A DNA stretch of 64,000 nt from Monoplex corrugatus. Its lineage: Eukaryota; Mollusca; Gastropoda; Littorinimorpha; Ranellidae. Of the stretch, positions 1 through 11,702 are shown in pieces. How positions within the stretch are numbered: the first letter of the stretch is position 1; each line of letters starts with the position of its first letter. The notes beneath the pieces were generated by a model. The model worked only from the letters and a program-made list of their open reading frames with translations. It was not told the DNA's origin and did no database searches. Position numbers and translations under genes: made by a program. The stretch is from assembly GCA_030674185.1 (NCBI GenBank), contig JAPXFY010000285.1:1-64000 (forward strand), given 5' to 3'.

Positions 1-322
1 TATCACGTCTTAATAAAAGGTGTTGTCCTACAGTTAAATTAGTAGTGTAGTATCAGAAAGTGTAACTCTCTTATTAAGTATGACTACGCTTGTTGACTGT
101 CAACGCGAATCTTGTGTCTAGTTTGCTAGATATTTGATTCTGTGAAACTGAGTAACGAGGCAAAAGAGAGAAGTTCTAAAAACAAAAATAAAGCAAAACA
201 AAACAAAACAAAAAACAACAATAATGAAAAATAGGAAATAAAAGCAAACGAACGAAACTTGAACGAAGCATTACTTTCATTTCAGAGGCATACATTATTA
301 TTGCACCTGGATTGCAAAACAA

Positions 323-324
<2 letters not shown>
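1..324. other. Unannotated AT-rich flank
   Basis: No gene is recognised. An A-rich stretch lies at about 175-245. It does not align with the sequence next to the second SLC37 block, so it lies outside the segmental duplication. Confidence 0.5.
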
Positions 325-394
<70 letters not shown>

Positions 395-447
395 GTGTTG
401 TGTGTGTGTGTGTGTGTGTCTGTGTGTGTGTTGTGTGTGTGTGTGTG
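325..447. repeat. (TG)n microsatellite
   Basis: A near-perfect TG run of about 120 bp with a few TTG interruptions. A TG tract occupies the equivalent position at 19703-19765 beside the second SLC37 gene, so it marks the left edge of the duplicated block. Confidence 0.95.
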
Positions 448-813
448 GTTCTTTATGAGTATGCTGAATAAAGTTTGCTAAGTTGTCATACTAGTTGTTT
501 TTGAATTTTGAAAATAAAACCAGTCTCACATTCTATAGCCTGAATGTATCAATTCATGTCATCCCATTTGAACATGTTTTGCATATTCCTCTATTATTCA
601 GTGTAAGAGACACATGATTTTGCGAGATAAAAGGAGAAATAAAGGATTTTCAAAGGTATCTCACGTAACTATGTTTGATTTAATGATTATTCCAATCACC
701 TACAGCTGTTCTTTGCTTTGGTTCTGCTGGACTGTTCATTGGCCTTCCTGCCTTTGAAAAGTATTCTGTTTTCATGTTTTTCTGGTTCTTGAATTGCACG
801 CATGCTATTATTC

Positions 814-2748
814 TTACTTCTTACTTCTCAGTACGCCTTTCACTTCGGACACCAAAAGAGGCAAAACGGACATAGCGCTGAGAAAGGTTGAGAGCATCAA
901 GAGGTAAAACACCATGCTCCATCCAAGAGCAGCGTATAAATAAGGAACTGCAAGCTGTCCCAATGCAGCACCAACTGTGCCTGAACCTTCTATCATGCCG
1001 GCCACTGTAGACATGGCTTCCACGTTGCCCACGACAGATTTCTGACAGCTGAGGTCAGCAGAAACAGCGGCTGAGAGAATGTTACCTACACCACCAAGAA
1101 GACCCCCAATACAAAATAGCATGACAGCGTTGATAGTCATATCTTGCCCTACGTAAAGAGCACCATAGATGTATAGCAGAGGAATGCTCGCCAAGAGCAT
1201 GGGAGTCATTAACATTGCAGATTTGTTCAACTTGTTCATCAAGAATGCATTTACCGAAGCTCCCACTATTCCACCCACATCATACCAGAGGGACAAACTG
1301 TCAGCTATCGATTCTGTCCAGCCATAGGTAGAAGAGAGGTAATAGGGCAGCCAAAAGAAAAACACGTAAAGTACAAGTTTCAGAAAAGCAAAACAAAACA
1401 AATAAGGAATCACACCTGGCAACAACAGAGCTGCGATGAAACCAATTGCTTTTGGTCTTGTGTATATCACACTGTGTTTTATGGATGCTTTTCGATTCAT
1501 TTTTATGTTGAGTGAGCTGTTGCCTATTGTATCAGAATTTGAGTTGTCAGAATTATCTGTCTGGATTAACTCGTGTCTTTCACTACCATTGTTCAGGTGT
1601 ATGCTCTTGCTGAGCAGTAATCGCTTTTCGTGATCATGTGAGTTCAGTCCGAAATCCGAATTATTCTTGCGTTCAGTATCAGCAATAGACGTCCTGGTGG
1701 ATTCGTTGTCAATGCGAGTGTGTCTTTCCACGTTCGTGAAATTATGCTCAGCTTCAGAATCAAGATCAGTATCGGTGTCAGAATCAGCTGAATTTGTCCA
1801 TGTGTGTTTGGGTGATCTGGGTGTTGCGTTGTTTAAAAGTGGAATTGTGTCATTTTGGACTCTCACTGTTGAATTGAAACCTGTGGACTTTTTATCAACG
1901 TGAGTGTACTTAATGGAATAAGCCTCATTATTGTGACTCTGATCAGAGCTACAATGTAATGTTGGTCGTATGCTCTTCTCATAGGAGACCATCGTCTTAG
2001 CAAGAAGCTTTTCTCTTTCTCCATTTGATTGAGCCCTGGCATCAATGTCATCATTATCATCATCAGTATTGTGTAAAATCGTCAAGCCAACCTCATGTGG
2101 TGAGATGACAAGACCAAAAAAGACAAGGATGCCTCCTGCAAACAGCAAAGAAGACGTTAAAATGAAAGCATACTCATAGCCATAACCCACCACAGATATC
2201 ATCATCAGTGCACCTAAAATGCTACCTGCAGAGGGCGAAGAACTCCAAACACCTAAGATATAACCCCGGTTTTGTTTATCAAACCATTTGGCCATGACAG
2301 CTACAACACAGGGCCATCCAGTGGACTGAAACAGTGCATTCAGAGTCTGCAGAATGACGTAGGCAGCTTGAGAATAGCCACCAGTCCACTCCAGCACGGG
2401 TCCAAAGATAAACATGACGATAGCACACATCATCATACCCACCGTGAGAAAAAGACGATGGTCTAATCTGTCGGCTATCATACCACTGATGAAGTTTCCC
2501 AGGGCGTAGACAAAGAGGAAGATAGCATTGAGGATTCCAATGAAGGCTTCTGCACTCTGCTGGTCCTGGAATAGATAAGATCTGGTCAGAGTGGTGTCTG
2601 TCAGGTTGTGGTGTTCTGTTGTAGGCGTCCATTCACTGATAAGGCTGCTCTGCACGTAACTTTGTGTCTTGCGCACGATGTGATAGAGAGCGTAGCTGAT
2701 GAAGGTCAGAAAAAACACGGCAGGATGGAAGGTTGTCAAACGTCGCAT
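814..2748 (-). CDS. SLC37-family sugar-phosphate transporter, copy A (intronless)
   Basis: The open frame encodes 644 residues of a major-facilitator protein. It resembles SLC37A1/A2-type glucose-6-phosphate:phosphate antiporters of the ER membrane. Six membrane spans lie within about residues 10-214 and six within about 434-633. H23, R26 and K27 sit where the family has its HxxRK phosphate-site motif, and G89xxxDRxxxR98 is the MFS loop motif. SPHEVGL ends the first half and LPGVIPY opens the second. An N-glycosylation site (N48) lies in the first lumenal loop. Residues about 222-432 form an unusually long hydrophilic loop rich in Ser, Thr, Asp and Asn, making the protein longer than the usual 500-530. 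The ATG at 2746-2748 is chosen because copy B starts at the same place; a 7-bp indel just upstream breaks any earlier in-frame start. The frame has no introns, which suggests a retrogene. The terminal RSKK is not a canonical KKxx signal. The substrate is inferred from the family only. Confidence 0.88.
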   Translation of the reverse strand: MRRLTTFHPAVFFLTFISYALYHIVRKTQSYVQSSLISEWTPTTEHHNLTDTTLTRSYLFQDQQSAEAFIGILNAIFLFVYALGNFISGMIADRLDHRLFLTVGMMMCAIVMFIFGPVLEWTGGYSQAAYVILQTLNALFQSTGWPCVVAVMAKWFDKQNRGYILGVWSSSPSAGSILGALMMISVVGYGYEYAFILTSSLLFAGGILVFFGLVISPHEVGLTILHNTDDDNDDIDARAQSNGEREKLLAKTMVSYEKSIRPTLHCSSDQSHNNEAYSIKYTHVDKKSTGFNSTVRVQNDTIPLLNNATPRSPKHTWTNSADSDTDTDLDSEAEHNFTNVERHTRIDNESTRTSIADTERKNNSDFGLNSHDHEKRLLLSKSIHLNNGSERHELIQTDNSDNSNSDTIGNSSLNIKMNRKASIKHSVIYTRPKAIGFIAALLLPGVIPYLFCFAFLKLVLYVFFFWLPYYLSSTYGWTESIADSLSLWYDVGGIVGASVNAFLMNKLNKSAMLMTPMLLASIPLLYIYGALYVGQDMTINAVMLFCIGGLLGGVGNILSAAVSADLSCQKSVVGNVEAMSTVAGMIEGSGTVGAALGQLAVPYLYAALGWSMVFYLLMLSTFLSAMSVLPLLVSEVKGVLRSKK

Positions 2749-4105
2749 AATGGCTCTCTTCTCTGTACCAAACAAAAATATGTGCAGTTGAATTAATAAA
2801 GATTCTAAAGATTTTTCTTATCTAACTCAAATGAAACTTTGCTTTAGTCAGCAAAAGAAGTCATGCTGATTTTGATTTTTTCTGTCCTATGCCGCTCATT
2901 TTGGCTTTGCAATATATCACCAACTGCAAGTTAATTCAAAGTTCCAGTGCCAGGAATCCCACAGGACCAGAGACGTCAAGCCATCATGTGTCCACGTATT
3001 AGAGGAGACCCTGCACTGATTCTGGGTAGTTTTGGTGGAGCTTAGCAGCGCCTGCTCTGATTCAGTTCTCTAAGAACATTGCCTACTATTCCCCCAACTA
3101 GCAACAGTAATCGCTCATTCTCAATCTGGACCGATTGTACATATTCATGATGAAAAGAAAATTGTTGATCTATTCATTGATCTATTAGAATACGGGGATG
3201 TATTCTGTAATTCTAATATTCAATTTTGTACACAAAAAGAAAGGAGATATCACAGGATGGCAACTCCACCATACACAATGGAATGAGTGCTCTGTCACAG
3301 TTTCGAATGAAGGTTTTGAGCCCTTATCTAACATTGGAAGGATTCTGTGATATGTTAGCCTCACTCAAATACAATGTTGATCTAGCTGACTTTGGAGGAT
3401 GTTTAAACAAAATCATTACTGTATAAAGAAATGGCACACACAACAGTGAAGGGAGAGATAACAGAAACATACTAAGAAAACTAAACGGGAACACTCAAAG
3501 CAGCCCACACATGAAATGATAATTCAACACGTTCTCTTCGATTAAGCTTGTTCAAATAAACAATGATTATTCATCATCATCCTTATTTGCCTAAGTCCTA
3601 TCAGCGCCAAACCCTACACACAGGAATGAAATATAAACTTACCTTAGCCACATGTTTGGAATGCTGAGTACCTGTGGGGGTAGCAGCTTATCCTTAAGAA
3701 GAAGGATTCTGTCATTATCAGTCTCCATAATTCCACTAAACTCCTAGATTCTTAAAGTCCTTAGCAAATTATGAAAATAAGAAAATATCACACATACCTA
3801 GGGACGTATCTGCTTGTCTCCAGTGGGATTGTCACACTTAGCGTCTGCTCCTTTTACTTTTACAGAAATTGAGAAAGGGGCCTATTTAGGTTCTGAGTCA
3901 GATTACCTGAACACTTTATTTAGACATCAATTTCCAACCGAAATTGAGCCATTTCATCATCTACAGTGATGACTGATTAATATGACAGCTCAGCTTTGAA
4001 AGTTCTATTACCGTGTCCAGATGTGATATTGTACCTGTGCTATGGAAGAAAAGTTTTAACGTGAATAAACACAGAACCTTTCGACTGAGACAGTGATTCT
4101 TTAAC
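2749..4105. other. Upstream flank shared by both SLC37 copies
   Basis: This noncoding stretch is conserved with 22046-22880 plus 24815-25329. It must hold any shared promoter or 5' exon of the transporter genes. No TATA box, splice structure or reading frame stands out. The short open frame at 3226-3426 is not clearly preserved in copy B, so I do not call it a gene. Confidence 0.6.
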
Positions 4106-5280
4106 TTTCCCTATGGCGATATTCGAAAACACCCCAATGGTGTCGTATGTACACGTGGCTTTCCTGTTGAAATGGACCGTTTACAGTCTACAATAAATTT
4201 GACCGGCTGTAACTGCCAGACCTACCAGCATTTCTTTCAGAATAACGTACAGGTCTCGGCCCCTATCTAAACGAGGGATTGGGTTTCTGTAAAAGACGCT
4301 CGAAATGGCGCTACAAATTAAAATGAATCAATCAAAATGTTATCATGTCACAACTTCCAATAGATAACTAACATCCAAACAACAAACGAACCAACAAGCA
4401 AACAACAGAAACACATACATAAACAGGCACGGCACCTTTGTCTTGACAAACAAGCGTACACAAAAACACAAGCTATCAAACAAATAAACAAAATGGCTCC
4501 TTTTCGTTGTCAAGGTGCTCAACAACACTTCGCCGACATGTGCGAGGAGGACATCAGTTGTAACTAAAGTTAATGAAAATCACTCTTTCACCAATACCTT
4601 ACCTCACATCTGCCAGTAAAATCCCAACCGTGTGTCGTGCAGGAGGCAGACTCAAGCATTTTTTAGAACAAAAACAGAACTTCCGGCTTTCATTGTGACT
4701 ACGCATATATTGAAATATATTCTTTTTTGTTTTGTTTTGTTTTTGATTATTCATACAATTTATTCATAAACACTGATGATTAGAAAGATAAGTGCTCACA
4801 TGTTATTATCCATTAGCACTGACTCTTTGACCCTGCCTAACCCCTATGCCTACCCCGTGGTGGCTCTTTCAGTAAAAGTAGGCCTACTCCCTCACCTTCT
4901 GGAAATTCTATGCTAGAGACGTCTTGTTTTCTGTCATTCTCTTTGTTTCTGTTAGGACTGATGATTGGGAAGGCCTATGCGTATTAACTGCCATTTTGGC
5001 TCTAAGAAACTATGATATACAGAAGCAATTTTAAGTAATTTACATAAGTATTTACGTATGTTTTGATGTCTTTATTTATGTTTACATTTATGTTCATACA
5101 AAGCAATTTTACTTTACGTATGTTTTGATGTCCTTAGTTATGTTTACATTTATGTTCAGGCTTGCCTTTTCAAGCCCCTGTTGATAAATGGGCGAAATGG
5201 TAAACTCCAGAGGCGCATTAGATTATGTGTGTGAATGCTTTGATATATTTACACTTAAAATTTTGACCACACGGGATTTT
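4106..5280. other. Unannotated intergenic sequence
   Basis: No gene or recognisable element is seen. There is an AAAC-rich patch at about 4375-4490 and a short local repeat (ACGTATGTTTTGATGTC-like) at about 5055 and 5118. Confidence 0.5.
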
Positions 5281-5308
5281 GTTTGTTTGTTTGTTTGTTC
5301 GTTTGTTT
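5281..5308. repeat. (GTTT)n tract at LINE 5' end
   Basis: About seven GTTT units lie directly before the first recognisable codons of the RTE-like element. Similar tracts abut or interrupt other LINE copies at 38303, 46709, 50693 and 60838. Confidence 0.9.
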
Positions 5309-5309
5309 T

Positions 5310-8140
5310 TTCTGTGTATGTTTTGAAATGGTTATAAGAATATTGTTGCAAAAGGGTAAATCAGAAAATATCAAGACAGAGATGGAAAGACTTAACATTG
5401 GTATTTTAGGACTAGGGGAAGTGAGATGGAAGGGGGCAGGTATGATAACATCAGGAGAATACATAATGAGATACTCTTGTGGTAACTCACATGAAAGAGG
5501 AGTAGGCATCATGATGGATAAAGACAAATCAAAAGCAGTTAAGGGATACTGGGCTGTGTCCGACAGAGTTTTGCTGGTCAAGTTGGGAGGCAAACCATTT
5601 GATATCAACATCATTCAGGTGTATGCACCAACAACTGCAAGTACTCAGGAAGACATCGACAACTTCTACGAAGTATTAGAGATGGCCAAAGTCCAGTGTA
5701 AATCACAAGAAGTTACTGTAATAATGGGAGATTTTTATGCTAAAGTGGGACAGGATAGGGTGGAGGATATAGCTGGACCTCATGGCCTTGGTACGCGAAA
5801 TGAAAGGGGTGAGAAACTTGTAGAATGGGCACAGATGAATGAGTTTATAGTAGGAAACACCTGGTTTGAGCAACCTAATAGAAGAAAATGGACTTGGATG
5901 AGTCCAGGAGATAATACCAAAAATCAGATAGACTACATCCTGATCAACCAAAAAATTTAGAAATTCTTTACTGTCAACAAAAACACTACCAGGCGCAGAC
6001 TGCAACAGTGACCACAATCCTGTAGTGGGAAGGTTTAGATTGAAATTGAGGAAAAGGAAACAGACCAAAAAGAACATCAAATTAAACCTTGGACTCTTAA
6101 AGTCAGATGAAGTGATACGTAAAAAATGTAATTTACATGTTCAAAACAAATTCAGTGCTCTGAAGACGCTGGTGACAGTGAGGAACAATGGACAAAGTTG
6201 AGGAATTCGATAAATGAAGCTTGTGAGGAAATCCCTAAGGCAGATAGAAAAGCAAAAAAAAAGAACTGGATGACTAATGAAATTTTGGGCTTAATGGAGG
6301 AAAGGAGGAAGGCAAAGAGAAATGAGATCTCCAGGAAGATAAACAAGGAGATCAGGAATAGGTGCAATGAAGCTAAGGAAGCTTGGCTGAAAACAAAGTG
6401 CAAAGAAATGGAAGACCGACACAAAAAGGATCCTCAGGGTATGTACAGACGAATTGAAGAAATTGTCCACAGAAAAAATACATGCACATCAACTGGTTGC
6501 TTGAAATCGAAAGATGGCACGCTTATCATGGAAAAAGACAAAATATTAGACAGATGGGGAGAGTACATTAAAGGCCTTTTTGAGGATGACAGAAACGAAG
6601 AACACATTATAAAAAAGAACTTTGAAGGACCACCCATAATGAAAGATGAAGTTAGAGTGGCACTGAAAAAGATTAAACCGGGAAAAGCCCCAGGACCAGA
6701 CAACATTACTACAGAGATGATTGAAGCCCTGGAGGAATTTGGCATAGAAAAAATAACAGTCCTCCTAAATGAAATTTACGACACTGGAAAAATCCCCAAA
6801 GATATGTCAAAATCAGTTTTCATTGCACTTCCAAAGAAGACTGGGGCTGTAGAATGCGAACTCCATCGCATAATCAGTTTGATGAATCATTTATCAAAAA
6901 TCCTGTTAAGAATAATCATGATGAGGACAAGGAATAGAATCAAAAGAGAAATAGCAGAAGAACAATGTGGATTTGTGAAAGGGAAAGGAACTATTAATGC
7001 CATGTACATCCTAAGAACTATCATAGAGAGGTCAAATGAGATGAATAAGGATTTGTATATATGCTTTGTTGACTACACCAAGGCTTTTGATCGGGTAAGA
7101 CATGATGAATTGATCAACCAACTGGAGAGACTCAATGTTGATGGAAAAGATCTACGAATAATCAGAAATATGTACTGGGAACAAACAGCTGCAATGAGAA
7201 TAGAAAACAATGTAAGTCTTTCCAAAATATCAAAAGAGGAGTCAGACAGGGTTGTGTTTTGTCACCAGATCTGTTTTCACTTTACAGCGAAAACATCATG
7301 AGAAACCTAGAAGAAGACCCTGGGTTAAAGGTTGGAGGGAAAATGATAAACAACATTCGATATGCAGATGACACCGTGCTAATTGCAGAAAGTGAAAGAG
7401 ACCTACACAACCTTGTGAATATACTAGAAAGAGAAAGCAAAGGTAAGGGGCTGGAACTAAACAGCAGGAAAACTGAAGTCATGGTGATCAGTAAAAAACA
7501 TGAAATCCCCTCATGCAAAATAACAGCAAATGGCACAACCTTGACACAGGTTGATAAATTCAAATACCTGGGAACGATCATTTCATCAGACGGCAGATGC
7601 ACATCAGAAATAGCTGGCAGAATCGGCCAAAGCCAAAACAGCATTCAAGAAGATGAAATGCATTCTTACCAACAGATGCCTATCAATTAACATCAAGAAG
7701 AGAGTTCTTGAATGTTATATAGAACCAATACTGTTGTATGGATGCGAGGCGTGGACAGTCAACAAACAAAGCCAGAACAAGATTGAGGTAGCCAAGATGT
7801 GGTTTCTAAGAAGAACGTTGAGAGTTCCATGGACAGCAAAGAAAACAAACGAGACAGTCTTGATGGAGGCAGACAAAAGTAGATCAGTCATAAGGAAGAT
7901 TAGGAAAAGACAGGCAACATTTATAGGCCATTTTATGAGGAAGGGGGATTTGGAGCACCTGGTCACAACAGGAAAGCTGGAAGGAAAGAGAGCACCGGGT
8001 AGACCCAAGGAGAAAATGCTGGACGGATTTTCAGAGTGGCTGGGGACGAGGAGGGTGGGGGAGATGCTAGGGGCAACGAGAGATAGAGACAGATGGAAGA
8101 CCATGATCGCCAACACCATGCAGCAGGGCACCTGATGATG
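5310..8140 (+). mobile_element. RTE-like non-LTR retrotransposon, family F1, copy 1
   Basis: The element carries an AP-type endonuclease followed by a reverse transcriptase in RTE order. It ends at GGGCACCTGATGATGATGA, a short 3' tail of GAT repeats typical of RTE elements. The same 3' end recurs at 19266, 22882 (reverse), 37345 and 38021 (reverse), which defines family F1. It is 5' truncated: the first strand of the endonuclease is missing and the sequence starts at a GTTT tract. It is the longest F1 copy in the window. No convincing target-site duplication could be fixed by eye. Confidence 0.88.
5331..8135 (+). pseudogene. RTE ORF: AP endonuclease + reverse transcriptase (frameshifted)
   Basis: The endonuclease part (5331-6100) shows LNIGILGLGEVRW, the VYAPT motif, a MGDFYAKVG motif (MGDFNAKVG in relatives) and NQIDYIL. 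The reverse transcriptase shows GKAPGPDNI, motif A CFVDYTKAFDRV near 7060-7095, GVRQG-type motif B near 7240 and motif C RYADD at 7358-7372. The C-terminal region shows YGCEAWTVN and GHFMRKGDLEHL. Small indels change frame near 5955 (poly-A run), 6163, 7235 and 7637, so no full-length protein can be made. Function in the family is target-primed reverse transcription. Confidence 0.88.
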
Positions 8141-8179
8141 ATGATAGACCTGCTAAGTGTCTGCACATTTGGCTGCGAT

Positions 8180-8398
8180 TTAAACGTTAATAATAATATT
8201 GGTAATGACAGTGATGTTAACAACAACAATAACAACAATGATAATATAGTAATGATAATAATAATAATAATAATAATGATAATAATAATGGTAATACTGA
8301 TGATACTACTACTGCTACTACTACTAATAATAATAAACTACTATTAATAATATACTACTAATACTAAGACTACTACTAATAATAATAATAATAATATA
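8180..8398. repeat. AAT/TAC/GAT trinucleotide-rich tract
   Basis: Imperfect AAT, GAT and ACT triplet repeats lie about 40-260 bp after the F1 element end. They may have grown from its GAT-rich tail, but the intervening unique sequence leaves this open. Confidence 0.85.
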
Positions 8399-8409
8399 CT
8401 CTCTAAGCA

Positions 8410-8630
8410 TGTCCACCAAATGATGGAAGGTTTATTTTACATGCACCGAATGTGTGCTGCACACATAGCCTCGGTTCAACGAAAGACTAGCACGCAGAGG
8501 TCCACACATGATCTAGTGGGAGAGAGAGAGAGAGAGAGAGGGGACAGTTTGTCAGGCAGAGAATGGAACCCATGACATTTGGCTTTCTAGGCTTAATCAC
8601 TAGACCACACCGTCCAAACTGCTGTCAGCC
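8410..8630 (-). mobile_element. Probable tRNA-derived SINE (reverse)
   Basis: Read on the minus strand, a TGGTCTAGTGATTAAGCC stretch resembles a polymerase III A box. It is followed about 30 bp later by GGGTTCCATTCTC, a slightly altered B box. The body holds the sequence CCTCGGTTCAACGAAAGACTA (plus strand, last base excluded), a core I recognise from molluscan SINE-like repeats. A GA tract at 8521-8542 sits inside. The related repeat at 59735-60415 supports the call. Ends are approximate. Confidence 0.5.
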
Positions 8631-9466
8631 TGAACAGAATAAAGTTGTTTTTAACTGGGAAAAGTTTAAACTTTCCTGTCTCCGTATGTGCACTAATACA
8701 TGTAAGCTCTCGGAGTTACGCTGACTTGAATCATGGGTGAAAACTGTGACATCAAATTATCTTGACTCAAAACACGACCACGTTTTTGTGAGTCTCATAA
8801 CGTTGTAGAGTCAAACTGGACCTGCGATTTGAAAGAAGATGACGAACAATACTAGCAATTCTGATACAGATCCGCATGAAATGCATTTTAGAACAAGATA
8901 TTGGCAATTTCCAAGTTTTGAATGAAATCCAACATAAGGTTTCGTTACAAATATCTTTAAAATACAGAAAATGAAAATGCACAGCCACTGAAAATTACTA
9001 CCATAATACAGTGTTCAAATAGTCCAAAAACCTTTGTGACTTGAGATTTGTTTGTCAAGTGGTACAGTTGGACCTCAGCACTGCGCGTGCCATTTTGGGT
9101 CACTCTTTTCTTTCTGGCGACATTGAAGATACTTCTTGACTTCCAGTTGTCGTTTGGCTTACAACTCACTCGAGTGAACAGCAGCGACTAGCTTTAAGAC
9201 AAGTTTTGTGAGACCTAATGCAACCATCCTCGAGTGATAAAGTGTTCCAAAATTTTGTAATGTGATATTTGATCGATCGCAGTTGTTATTCTCAGTGTTC
9301 GGTGTGCATCTGATAATCTTTTCATGGTGTTCCCCAAAGCTCTGTTCCGGAACCCATTCTTTTCCCCTCGTATTCCCAACCACTGTCAAATGTTGTTTCT
9401 GCCAAAGACTGCCTTTTTGTCATAAATTCTTTCTTGAGGGAGAATGTTTCATATCAACCAAACCAT
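8631..9466. other. Unannotated intergenic sequence
   Basis: No credible gene, conserved motif or repeat was found here. Short open frames on the minus strand show no family features. Confidence 0.5.

Positions 9467-9541
<75 letters not shown>
9467..9541. repeat. (TG)n microsatellite
   Basis: About 37 uninterrupted TG units, followed by a short GATA-rich stretch to about 9580. Confidence 0.95.
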
Positions 9542-9543
<2 letters not shown>

Positions 9544-10324
9544 ATGTAGATAGAGATAGAAATGTAGATAGAGAAACAAATATAGTCTAAAAAGATACAG
9601 TCATAGAGGAATGAGATAGTATAGGAGCTTAATTTTTTAAGGTACGCATTATGAGTGCTGTGGTTATGTCCTGTTTATCAACGCTTTACGCTTCCCAAAC
9701 AGGAACATACTAAGGTATCAATTTACAGGTGGCCACAAGCACAAAGATTTTCTCAGGCCAGATTTTTTGTCCTTTTAGAGGTTTGTTTTCTCAGATGCTT
9801 GTATGCACGCCATGCAAGAATATTATTTCAACGTTCTGATTTTCTCAGATCCTTTGTCCCATTCTGTGAAAAGTGGAATGTTGCTGCACAGTCCGGATAT
9901 TCCATCTTTGGTGGTAGTGTGCAGGCTGTGTGTTTTCTTGTTTTCGTAAGCCATTGGACGCTGACATTGCCAGCAATATCTTTAATGTGCATATATGATG
10001 CTCTGCTGCTTGCGTAATAGAAGAAAGGGGCTTAGACACAGGTCTGTACTCATGCTGACCTCGGAAAAATTCCTCGCCAGGCGGGAAATACAAACGCAAT
10101 GCCAAAGACAGATCTTCGGATTGGAAGTCTTGATGTCTTGCCACTTGACAATCAATCCTATGAGTTCAATCTCTCAACTTATACTTAGCAGCTAAAGTTT
10201 CAAGATGAATTTTTCAATCGTTTATGCATACATTATTCTAATTTTAGTAGCATCTTTGTAAGGACATTGTCCATTGTCCATCCTTTCCACATTTACAGAA
10301 ACATTCAAGCCATAAACAGAATCT
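9542..10324. other. Unannotated intergenic sequence
   Basis: Nothing recognisable on either strand. Open frames of up to 120 codons lack conserved features. Confidence 0.5.
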
Positions 10325-10387
10325 ATATGTATATATGCATATATATAGGCCTACATATACATATACATGTACATATATGTATATATA
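10325..10387. repeat. TA/CA-rich microsatellite, left part
   Basis: This is an imperfect alternating TA tract containing TAGGCCTACA. The same word recurs just right of the mariner at about 11767 as TAGGCCTATA. The mariner therefore appears to have inserted within one TA-rich tract. Confidence 0.85.
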
Positions 10388-10415
10388 CGAGGGTGAGTCA
10401 AAAACTAATGCATTT
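10388..10415 (+). repeat. Mariner left terminal inverted repeat
   Basis: The outer 11 bases match the opposite end exactly, and similarity continues imperfectly for about 15 more. Confidence 0.85.
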
Positions 10416-10495
10416 TTTTTAGTACAGAAACAATTACCAACACAGGAACATGTATCATACATCAAAATGAAGCTGATCCTCTGGAGATCACATCC

Positions 10496-11568
10496 CTATT
10501 TCTCAACATAGTCACCGTTTCTCTCAATAGCAATGTTCCACCTTTGAATGAGGGCATGTATCCCTGCCTCGTAAATTCTGTTGACTGTGCTTGGAGCCAC
10601 GTCTTTACTGCAGTTTTCACTTCCTCGTCACTGGCATAATGTTTGCCTCTCAAACCCTCTCTCATGGGGCCGTTGAGATGATAATCTGAAGGCGCTAAGT
10701 CTGGTGAGTATGGAGGATGCGGTAAAGTTGTCCACCCAAATGATGCGATTGTCTCCCTTGTCCTGATGCTTGTGTGTGGTCGAGCATTGTCATGCAGAAA
10801 GAGGACATTATCGATTTGCAAGTTGGGTCTCACTCGTCGGACTCTTGCTTTGAGCCTCGTCAGGGTCTTAATGTATACATCAGATTTTATTGTTTCTCCT
10901 CTTGGCAAGAAATCAACCAGAATGACACCTTGAGCATCCCAAAAGACAGTCACCACGATTTTTCCAACTGACTTTTCCGTCTTGAACTTTTTCGGTTTTG
11001 GTGACGTAAGGTGGCGCCATTCCATTGACTGCCTTTTTGATTCCGGCTCATAATGGTAAAAACCATGTTTCATCACCGGTAACGAGCCTTCCAAAGAAGG
11101 TGTTGTCTCTTTGACTTTGTTCAAAAAGTTCAGTGCAGGCATTGACCATGTCAGTCCTGCGTTCAGTAGTCAGCTCTCTCGGTACCCATTGGGCACACAC
11201 TTTTGAAACCCAAGTGATTCAGCAATGTTATAAGCACTTCCATGGCTCACTTCAAGGTTTTCTGCCAACTCCTCAAGAGTTATGCGCCTATCTTCTCTAA
11301 TCAGAGTATCTGCTTTTGCTTTATTGGCAGGATTCACAGAAGTGAATGGACGGCCAGTACGGGGTTTATCGGCTACGCTCGCAGTTCCCATCTTTTCATC
11401 ATTCAGACGACAGACCCAACTGCAAACATTGCTATAATCTAAAGTATTCTCCTTATACATATTATGTAATCGTCTGTGAATGTTCACAGGGTTTGGTTTT
11501 TCCCCTTCAGCAACAAGGAATTCAATCACTGCTCTTTGTTTTTCACGCAGCTCTAAGGGGGCAGCCAT
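10496..11568 (-). pseudogene. Mariner transposase (three frameshifts)
   Basis: The frame starts at a true ATG (11566-11568) with a helix-turn-helix N-terminal domain. A GRPFTSV stretch precedes a second helix-turn-helix ending in LEVSHGSAYNI. The first catalytic Asp lies in a TGDETW motif in a shifted frame near 11065. The second is in LHDNARPH and the third in APSDYHL, with 34 residues between them, giving mariner-type DD34D. Frame changes lie near 11211, 11057 and 10578, and the natural stop is at 10496-10498. The usual Phe after the third catalytic motif (HLF) is Asn. The family cuts and pastes DNA at TA sites. Confidence 0.9.
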
Positions 11569-11702
11569 TTTGAATTTTTGTCACGAGTCTATGAACCGGA
11601 AACATACCAAACAAAATATTTCAGTCCGAAACAGTTATAATCATTTGTAACTGAGCAACATTTCAGGTAATTTTATCAAAAACTTCGTCTGATATAAATA
11701 AA

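Larger units (their letters stand above)
455..4105. repeat. Segmental duplication, copy A (SLC37 block)
   Basis: By eye this block aligns along its length with 19783-25329 in the same orientation. The matched parts are the 3' flank from the ATGCTGAATAAAG-like stretch, the whole coding sequence and about 1.36 kb upstream. Similarity stops abruptly after GACTGAGACA at about 4105 (25329 in copy B). Copy A lacks the 1.93 kb retroelement insertion found in copy B, so it preserves the pre-insertion state of that site near 3600. Confidence 0.85.

Noticed and set aside
259..471. Open frames of alternating Cys-Val or His-Thr over TG/CA tracts (also at 9262, 23259, 24248, 26422, 45192, 47350, 51242)
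   Set aside because: They are translations of dinucleotide microsatellites without flanking coding sequence or conserved motifs.
2749..2775. Nine-codon N-terminal extension of SLC37 copy A
   Set aside because: It would begin at a TTG codon and is disrupted in copy B by a 7-bp indel; both copies share the downstream ATG.
3226..3426. Small 66-codon gene upstream of SLC37 copy A
   Set aside because: The frame is not clearly preserved in the paralogous block of copy B (about 22520-22730), which has indels there.
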